Assembly: GCA_020631315.1 (NCBI GenBank)
Contig: JAHDHM010000067.1
Location: forward strand, 1 to 12,417
DNA: 12,417 nucleotides
Direction of reading: 5' to 3'
Origin: Acidimicrobiales bacterium
GTDB lineage: Bacteria > Actinomycetota > Acidimicrobiia > Acidimicrobiales > Poriferisodaliceae
The notes beneath the pieces are model-generated. The model saw nothing but the letters and a program-made list of their open reading frames with translations, was not told the DNA's origin and made no database searches. How positions within the stretch are numbered: position 1 is the first letter of the stretch; the number at the start of each line of letters is the position of its first letter. This document shows positions 1 through 5,118 of the stretch, in pieces. A program made the translations under genes and the position numbers.

Positions 1-3000
1 GACGGGACGCGCGGTCTGATCTCGCGCGCTCCGCGCGAGACGCGGCGCCGGCACCGCGAGCTGGATCATCCGAGCGACCCCGTCGTCGATCCAGGCCGAA
101 CGGCCAGACGGCAGGTGTTCGGCGTTGCGCAACGGCAGTTGCGTTCCGAACGGTGCTCCATCGGTGGGCCGCGGCTGCAGCAGCACCGCACCGCGGACGA
201 GGCGCAGCTCACTCCACCACGGGCCGCCGTATCGAGCACCGAAGGACTCGAGCCGCCCACTCATCACCACAGGAGCGGCGCCGTCCGCCAGCGGGGCCAG
301 CCAGTCGACCCATGGATCGGTGAGCTCGTCGACGTCGTCGATCAGCCACACGTCGGCGCTCGCCGGATCCATCGCCTCGCAGGGAGGGTGCCCCACCGGA
401 TCGTGGACCAGGTGGCCGAGGTGGCGCAGCGCATGATCGTCGGCGACGATGCCGACCCGTGACCCGGCCGCGATGCAGCGCTGGGCGATCGATCGCATCG
501 TCCAGCTCCGGCCAGAACCGCCGCGCCCGACGACGAGTGCGCGACGGTCGACGAGGAGCGCAGCCTCGTCGAGATGATCGACCGTCAACCCGACGGGGAC
601 CCTCCAGCCTCGCCGGTCGACGCGGGCGTCTGACGAGAGTGCCGCCGCCGGCACCACATCGGGCAGCGTCGGTATCGGCGGCGCCTCGAGCTGGGCGCCC
701 GGCAGATCCTCGCTGCTCGACCTCGTGTCGCGGTCACGGTCGACCAGCACCACATGCCGCCCGGTCACCATGTCGACGGCCTGACGCCCGAGCAGCGTCG
801 GCATCGATGCCGGACGAAGTCCCAGCCCGAGTAGCGCAGTGCTGTCACCGAGCTCCTGCACGAGCCGCAAGGCGACCGCCGGCTGGACCCTCGACGGCAC
901 CCCACGGTCGGAGCGCACGGACAGCACCGCCGACAATCCGTGCGGCGGCCCGTCGCGGAGCAACTCGACGAGCCGGGTGACGAGGTCGTTTCGACCCACC
1001 TCGGTCAGGTGGTCGACGAGCGCATCGAGACCATCGACCACCAGCGTCCAGAGCCGGGCAGTCGCTGACGGCTCGGCCGTGCGCCGACGTCGGAGTTCGG
1101 AGGTGAGGTGATCGAGAAGACGGCCGACCTGCTCCACGTCGTCCGCCGGAACGACACCTCCGAGAGCGCGAGACGACCCGAGGTCGAGCGCGCCGCCGTC
1201 CGCTCCGGCGATGCCGTAGACCGCCGCATCGAGTTCGACGATCGACCCACGAGCGATCTCGGCGAGCGTCCGACCTGTGGCGCCGAGCGAACGACCGTGC
1301 ACGAGCACGTGACCCTCCCCCGGCCCCCAACGAACCGCCGAGCGCCGTTGCCGATCCGGCTCGTCCGCGACTGCGACGAGCAGCGACGCGACCGACGGAG
1401 CCTCGTCGGCCACCCCGTCGAGCGACGGCGACGACGGCACCGTCGACAGTGGCCAGGTCGGCGGAAGTGGCGGCAGCCAGGGCAGCCGACCGGGTCCGTC
1501 GACATCGACCTCCCCGATGACGCCGACCACCTCCTCCAGGATCGTGCGCGGCGCGGCGGTCGAATCCGCAGCGCCGGCTAGATCCACTGCAGGGGCCGGC
1601 GGCGCATCGGGCTCGACGAGGTCGTCGCCGAGCTCGAACTCGAGCACCACGGGCCCCGCAGCGGCCGATCTCGCCGGGGCGGACGCGTACGCCGTCTGCA
1701 CGAGCTGATTCGCACCGGTGGACCGCCTGACCACCGCTCGACCGGGGGATGCGCCATCGAGCGATGCCGCGCTGACGTCGCCGACGACATCGTGACTGTC
1801 GGCAGGGTCCTGGACCCGAAGTGCGATTCGCAGCTCGGTGTTCGCCTTGATCTTCGCGTCGAGCACACCGGAAGGTCGCTGCGTCGCGAGGACGAGGTGG
1901 AGCCCCAGGCTTCGCCCGCGCTGCGCCACATCGACCAGGGCGTCCAGCACGTCGGGCAGCTCTGCGGCGAGCGTCGCGAACTCGTCGACCACGATCACGA
2001 GGCGAGGCATCGTGCCGCCCCGACGCCGGAACTCGACGAGGTCCGATGCTCCCGCCGAGCGAAGCGCCTCTTCGCGGTGACGCAACTCCGCCCGGAGGCT
2101 CGTCAGCGCACGCTCGCCGAGGTGCGGGTCGAGGTCGGTCATGACCGCTGCGGTGTGCGGGAGTTCGGCACACACGTCGAAGGCGCCGCCGCCCTTGAAG
2201 TCGACGAGGACGAGCTGGAGCTGCTCTGGCGGCGCCGAGAGGGCCATGGCGAGGACCCAACTCCGCAGGAACTCGCTCTTGCCCGACCCGGTGGTGCCGG
2301 CGACGACGGCGTGAGGACCGTCAGCGACCAGGTCGATCTCGACGGGTTCCCCTCCGGCTCCGACTCCGACCACCGCCGGGAGGCCGTCGAGTCGCCGCAC
2401 GCGACGTTGCTCTTCGAGGCCGGGTCGCGACACATGACCGTGCAGCTCGTCGAACCGGACCCGCTCAGGAAGCGGAACCTCGGTGACGTCGTGCACCGTC
2501 GGGTCTGCGTCCTCCCAGCGTCGCAACCCTCGCCAGATCCGACGAGCTCGCTGCACTCCGACACCGATGGCGATGCCGCGGGCAGCGGGCTGCTCCGGGA
2601 GGTCGAGGTCGACCAGGCGGGCCGACCCGTCACTGCGGACGTGCAGGATCAATCGACACGCAGCAGGCAGCTCGGACTCCCGGCGTGCGCCGACAACGAG
2701 CGCAGCTCCATCCAGCGCACGTCGGACGTCATCGGCGGCTCCCCTCCAGAGCTCGGTGCCGTCCATCACCATCACCGACCGGGCGCCCTCGGTGCGCCGA
2801 GGGGTGCGTCGTGCCACACCGGCGAACGAGGCGGCGTCCACGGCGATCCCGCCATCGAGGTGCGGCAACCACTTCGCCGGGTCCCAACCCTCGAGAGCCC
2901 GTCCGGTCGCGACGTTCTCGTCGATGGCGAGTCGCAGCACACGTTCGGCCGGGGCCGCAGTCACCGCCAGCACGGTCATCAGATGCCGCAACACGGCGGA

Positions 3001-4053
3001 CACCGCACCGGCGTCACCGACGACGCCGACCGACCGGCACCCGAGATCGACGACGTGCGGCACCGGGTCGAGCGCGGTCGGACCGTGGCCACTCACCTCG
3101 ATCGTGTCCGGTCCGACCATGAGCGGCACCGCCAGAGCGTCGGGGCTGTCGTGACGTCGTGACCAGAGGCCGTCGCGCCGTCTCCATGCGAGATCCTCCA
3201 GGACACCGACGTCCAGCAGGTCGGCCCAGCGGGCATCGACGAGGCGAGCCCTGAGTTCGTCGACAGCTCGTTCGTGGTCGAGCCGCCGTTGAGTCTCGGC
3301 GACGTCATGAGCTGCGAGGTCGCGCCGATACCGACGGCGAGCGTCGAACCATCGAGCTCCAGCCACCAGTAGCCCACTGACGCTGAAGAGGATGAACATC
3401 GGGTTGAAGACGAGCGCCATCACGAGCGCTGCCGGCAGCGGCGCTGCGACGACGAACCAGGACGGCGGCTCCGGTCGTGCGGGGGGAGCAGCAGCCCGGC
3501 TGACCGGCACGGCGGCGTCGACCGGCACACCGACCGGCATCGGTGTCCGATGCAGACGCAGCTCGTCCGGCACCGGGCGCCACGACACCTCGTCTCGACG
3601 CCAGTGCTCGGCCGCGCCGCCGAGCACGCGAGTGGCGACGCTCGGGACCGTCACCCTGCGCCCCGCATCGAGTCCGGCAGCCTGCACCCACACGCGCCGC
3701 CGCCCGACGACGTCGGCTCGGTTCGCAACAACACCGGGTCCGATCGACGCACCGTCGACCAGCTGACCGAACACCGGACCGACATCGCGGTCGAGTCCGC
3801 CACCTTCTCCGGCGCCGGGCAGATCCCGGCCAGCCGACTCGCCGCAGTCCGACCAGTTGCAGTCCGACTCACTGCAGTCCGACTCGCTGCAGTGAGCGTC
3901 GAGCGCTGCAGCGATCCGGGACATCGGGGTGTTCGCGTCCGCCCACACACAGAGCTCCCGCTCGGTCTCGCCGGCGCCGGTCCACACCAGCCGGCGACCG
4001 ATGCGTGTGGGTCGGTGCAGTGAACCGGCGGTCGAGATCGAGTGGCGTGACAT
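1..4053 (-). CDS. eccC: EccC/EssC-like FtsK/SpoIIIE ATPase of a type VII secretion-like system (3' end outside window)
   Basis: The frame is open from an ATG at 4053 to the window edge, 1351 residues with no stop. Order of parts: N-terminal domain (about 1-190) resembling the ubiquitin/FHA-like N-terminus of EssC-type proteins, with a Cys repeat at 54-73; two membrane helices at about 196-232; a basic/coiled segment and linker domain; then three FtsK-type ATPase domains. ATPase 1 is canonical: Walker A GTTGSGKSE at 586-594, Walker B LVIVVDEF ending at 692, and TQRPS at 724-728. ATPase 2 has a degenerate P-loop ending GATGRT (near 920-929) and VVDGLD around 1007. ATPase 3 has GRGGSGRS (1176-1183) and LIDDVDEL (1237-1244). 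In known EccC proteins the motor binds WXG100 substrates and powers export at the membrane; the divergent WXG-like genes fit that role. No strong ribosome binding site precedes the ATG, so the start is less certain than the frame. An ordinary FtsK DNA translocase is unlikely because of the triple ATPase layout. Confidence 0.93.
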   Translation of the reverse strand, partial: MSRHSISTAGSLHRPTRIGRRLVWTGAGETERELCVWADANTPMSRIAAALDAHCSESDCSESDCNWSDCGESAGRDLPGAGEGGGLDRDVGPVFGQLVDGASIGPGVVANRADVVGRRRVWVQAAGLDAGRRVTVPSVATRVLGGAAEHWRRDEVSWRPVPDELRLHRTPMPVGVPVDAAVPVSRAAAPPARPEPPSWFVVAAPLPAALVMALVFNPMFILFSVSGLLVAGARWFDARRRYRRDLAAHDVAETQRRLDHERAVDELRARLVDARWADLLDVGVLEDLAWRRRDGLWSRRHDSPDALAVPLMVGPDTIEVSGHGPTALDPVPHVVDLGCRSVGVVGDAGAVSAVLRHLMTVLAVTAAPAERVLRLAIDENVATGRALEGWDPAKWLPHLDGGIAVDAASFAGVARRTPRRTEGARSVMVMDGTELWRGAADDVRRALDGAALVVGARRESELPAACRLILHVRSDGSARLVDLDLPEQPAARGIAIGVGVQRARRIWRGLRRWEDADPTVHDVTEVPLPERVRFDELHGHVSRPGLEEQRRVRRLDGLPAVVGVGAGGEPVEIDLVADGPHAVVAGTTGSGKSEFLRSWVLAMALSAPPEQLQLVLVDFKGGGAFDVCAELPHTAAVMTDLDPHLGERALTSLRAELRHREEALRSAGASDLVEFRRRGGTMPRLVIVVDEFATLAAELPDVLDALVDVAQRGRSLGLHLVLATQRPSGVLDAKIKANTELRIALRVQDPADSHDVVGDVSAASLDGASPGRAVVRRSTGANQLVQTAYASAPARSAAAGPVVLEFELGDDLVEPDAPPAPAVDLAGAADSTAAPRTILEEVVGVIGEVDVDGPGRLPWLPPLPPTWPLSTVPSSPSLDGVADEAPSVASLLVAVADEPDRQRRSAVRWGPGEGHVLVHGRSLGATGRTLAEIARGSIVELDAAVYGIAGADGGALDLGSSRALGGVVPADDVEQVGRLLDHLTSELRRRRTAEPSATARLWTLVVDGLDALVDHLTEVGRNDLVTRLVELLRDGPPHGLSAVLSVRSDRGVPSRVQPAVALRLVQELGDSTALLGLGLRPASMPTLLGRQAVDMVTGRHVVLVDRDRDTRSSSEDLPGAQLEAPPIPTLPDVVPAAALSSDARVDRRGWRVPVGLTVDHLDEAALLVDRRALVVGRGGSGRSWTMRSIAQRCIAAGSRVGIVADDHALRHLGHLVHDPVGHPPCEAMDPASADVWLIDDVDELTDPWVDWLAPLADGAAPVVMSGRLESFGARYGGPWWSELRLVRGAVLLQPRPTDGAPFGTQLPLRNAEHLPSGRSAWIDDGVARMIQLAVPAPRLARSARDQTARPV
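3835..3894 (-). repeat. 15-bp tandem repeat x4 coding a Cys pentapeptide repeat
   Basis: Four imperfect 15-bp units lie in the N-terminal part of the EccC-like gene. They code the pentapeptides HCSES, DCSES, DCNWS and DCGES (residues 54-73). Cysteines fall at 55, 60, 65 and 70, a CX4CX4CX4C pattern. The units share a ctgcagtc or similar core, as expected from replication-slippage duplication. The segment sits where a loop of the ubiquitin/FHA-like domain would be expected. Confidence 0.8.
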
Positions 4054-4096
4054 GACGACACTCTCACACACCCTGAGACTCTTTTCATGCTTTTCA

Positions 4097-4126
4097 TTGC
4101 ATTTCGTGATTCCCCGTGTTTACGAT
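4097..4126 (+). promoter_or_regulatory. Candidate sigma-70-type promoter for the WXG cassette
   Basis: TTGCAT (4097-4102) and TACGAT (4121-4126) are separated by 18 bp, each matching 4 of 6 consensus bases. Transcription would start near 4133 and leave a leader of about 48 nt before the ATG at 4181. The location in the AT-rich patch supports it. The hexamers were picked by eye. Confidence 0.45.
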
Positions 4127-4164
4127 GCCCGCACTCCAGCGGCACCGGGTCGTTGGGGCGTCAC

Positions 4165-4171
4165 GAGAGGA
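4165..4171 (+). promoter_or_regulatory. Ribosome binding site of the WXG100-like gene
   Basis: GAGAGGA lies 9 nt before the ATG at 4181. It decides the start: the same frame is open further upstream (an ATG at 3929), but that extension would overlap the divergent EccC-like gene and has no such site. A second ATG at 4187 is a poorer fit in spacing. Confidence 0.7.
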
Positions 4172-4180
4172 CGACGAACC

Positions 4181-4675
4181 ATGACCATGCTCGGAGCACA
4201 GCTCGAGGAACTCGAAGGCCTTCGGGACCGACTGCTGACGACCATGACCGCCATCGACGATGCGAACGCCGAGGCCCGACGCCTGACCGACGACGTCGTC
4301 GATGCCTGTCGCACGGCGGCCACGACGGCCTTCAGCGCGATCGGCTCGTCGATGGGCGAACTGTCCGGCTCGGTGGGCGACGCCGTCGCCCTGGCCGGCA
4401 GCACGAACTGGACCGGCGCCAACCGGAATCGTTTCGTCGACGAGGCCGGCCGGTTCCAGGGCGCCATCGGCGACGTGGAGCGTGCGGCGACCGACGCCTT
4501 CGAGGCGTACAGGACCAACACCGAGCAGTTGGCGCAGTCCCTCGAGGACTTCCAGGGCCGCCTCGCCGCGGCGATGGCCGATGCGACGGCATCGACCGAC
4601 GGGATGGCCAAGGCCGTCGAATCGCAGCGAGCGAACCTCGACGCGGTCATGAACCAGGGTCTCGGCGTCGGTTGA
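4181..4675 (+). CDS. WXG100-superfamily-like type VII secretion protein (long form)
   Basis: A 164-aa protein, almost wholly helical by composition and without a signal peptide or membrane segment. Its W-T-G motif is at residues 77-79 (context NWTGANRNRF), the turn expected between the two helices of a WXG100 hairpin. It follows a heptad-rich first helix (from MLGAQLEELEGL) and precedes a long Ala/Glu-rich second helix. Typical WXG100 proteins have about 100 residues, so both arms are longer here. The usual C-terminal secretion signal YxxxD/E is absent; the only Tyr is in AYRTNTEQ. It is first in a rightward cassette and divergent from the EccC-like ATPase, which supports a role as substrate or substrate partner. 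The next gene starts 1 nt after its stop, so the two are probably translationally coupled and may form a heterodimer (inference). Confidence 0.85.
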   Translation: MTMLGAQLEELEGLRDRLLTTMTAIDDANAEARRLTDDVVDACRTAATTAFSAIGSSMGELSGSVGDAVALAGSTNWTGANRNRFVDEAGRFQGAIGDVERAATDAFEAYRTNTEQLAQSLEDFQGRLAAAMADATASTDGMAKAVESQRANLDAVMNQGLGVG

Positions 4676-4686
4676 CGTGCCAACCG
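4669..4686 (+). promoter_or_regulatory. Small hairpin holding the GTG start codon in its loop
   Basis: CGGTTG (4669-4674) and CAACCG (4681-4686) form a 6-bp stem with loop ACGTGC. The loop contains the GTG start (4677-4679) of the second gene, and the stem covers part of the TGA stop (4673-4675) of the first. A ribosome terminating on the first gene would open it, consistent with translational coupling. The hairpin is short and could be chance. Confidence 0.35.
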
Positions 4687-5096
4687 CGGACGACTTCGAC
4701 GCCGCCGCGGAGGCACTCGACTCGATGGCGATGCACACGGAGCAGCTCGACAGGCCGCTGCGCGCCGCATCGGGTCCCGAGGTCCTTCGTGGCGGCGCTC
4801 TGGCCGACGAACTCGAACAGTTCGTCGTCGCCTCGACCGGCACCTGCGTGGCCGTCGCACGGTCGTTCCACGACGTGGCCGACGTGTGCCGATGGCGAGC
4901 CGAGGTGTGCCGCGCCGCAGAGATCGAGGCAAGGGCGCACCAGCAGGCTCAACAACGGCATCGCGGTCGGCTGATCGGGTGGCAGATCGCCCTCGCAGCA
5001 CACCGCGACGACCCAGAACTGCCCGACCCCGGCCCTCCCCCGCGGCCGCCACGCGCACCAGCGACACCACCCAGCTGGGTCGAGCTGCGTCGCTGA
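4677..5096 (+). CDS. EspC/WXG-like helical type VII secretion-associated protein
   Basis: A 139-aa protein starting at GTG 4677, 1 nt after the stop of the WXG-like gene. No separate ribosome binding site is visible, so coupling probably sets the start. Residues 1-75 form a helical region beginning with DDFDAAAEALDSM, with a GGALADELEQF turn, the general shape of EspC/WXG-type T7SS proteins. A charged helix follows (about 76-110). The tail from about 115 is Pro-rich (PDPGPPPRPPRAP) and ends in WVELRR. It has no Tyr at all, so no YxxxD/E signal, and no membrane segment or signal peptide. Position and size suggest a chaperone or co-secreted partner of its neighbours. I do not recognise the exact family. 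Confidence 0.75.
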   Translation: MPTADDFDAAAEALDSMAMHTEQLDRPLRAASGPEVLRGGALADELEQFVVASTGTCVAVARSFHDVADVCRWRAEVCRAAEIEARAHQQAQQRHRGRLIGWQIALAAHRDDPELPDPGPPPRPPRAPATPPSWVELRR

Positions 5097-5104
5097 TGTC
5101 ATCT

Positions 5105-5112
5105 CAGAGGAG
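5105..5112 (+). promoter_or_regulatory. Strong ribosome binding site of the 836-aa gene
   Basis: AGAGGAGA lies 6 nt before the GTG at 5119 and is the best Shine-Dalgarno match in the cassette. It fixes the start of the large gene at GTG. It also implies independent translation initiation, unlike the coupled gene before it. Confidence 0.75.
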
Positions 5113-5118
5113 ACCACA

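Larger units (their letters stand above)
4054..4180. promoter_or_regulatory. Divergent intergenic region between EccC-like gene and WXG cassette
   Basis: This 127-bp gap is the most AT-rich stretch of the window, mainly 4081-4125. It must carry promoters for both directions. The 8-bp word cttttcat occurs twice, at 4081-4088 and 4090-4097, as a direct repeat just beside the rightward promoter candidate. That could be an operator, but is not proven. No clear leftward -10/-35 pair was found for the EccC-like gene. Confidence 0.6.

Noticed and set aside
20..40. Inverted repeat of 9-bp arms with loop ctc, possible terminator
   Set aside because: It lies inside the still-open EccC-like frame and consists of simple CG-rich words; no T-run. 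Likely compositional.
845..2260. Long minus-strand open frame of 471 codons, extremely Arg/Ala-rich
   Set aside because: Out of frame with the EccC-like gene on the same strand; Arg-rich composition is typical of a shifted GC-rich frame.
1792..3162. Long plus-strand open frame of 456 codons
   Set aside because: It is the antisense of the EccC-like gene; the composition is that of a GC-rich shadow, with no domain sense, while the opposite strand holds Walker motifs.
3929..4180. Upstream extension of the WXG-like gene
   Set aside because: It overlaps the divergent EccC-like gene and the promoter region; a good ribosome binding site precedes ATG 4181.
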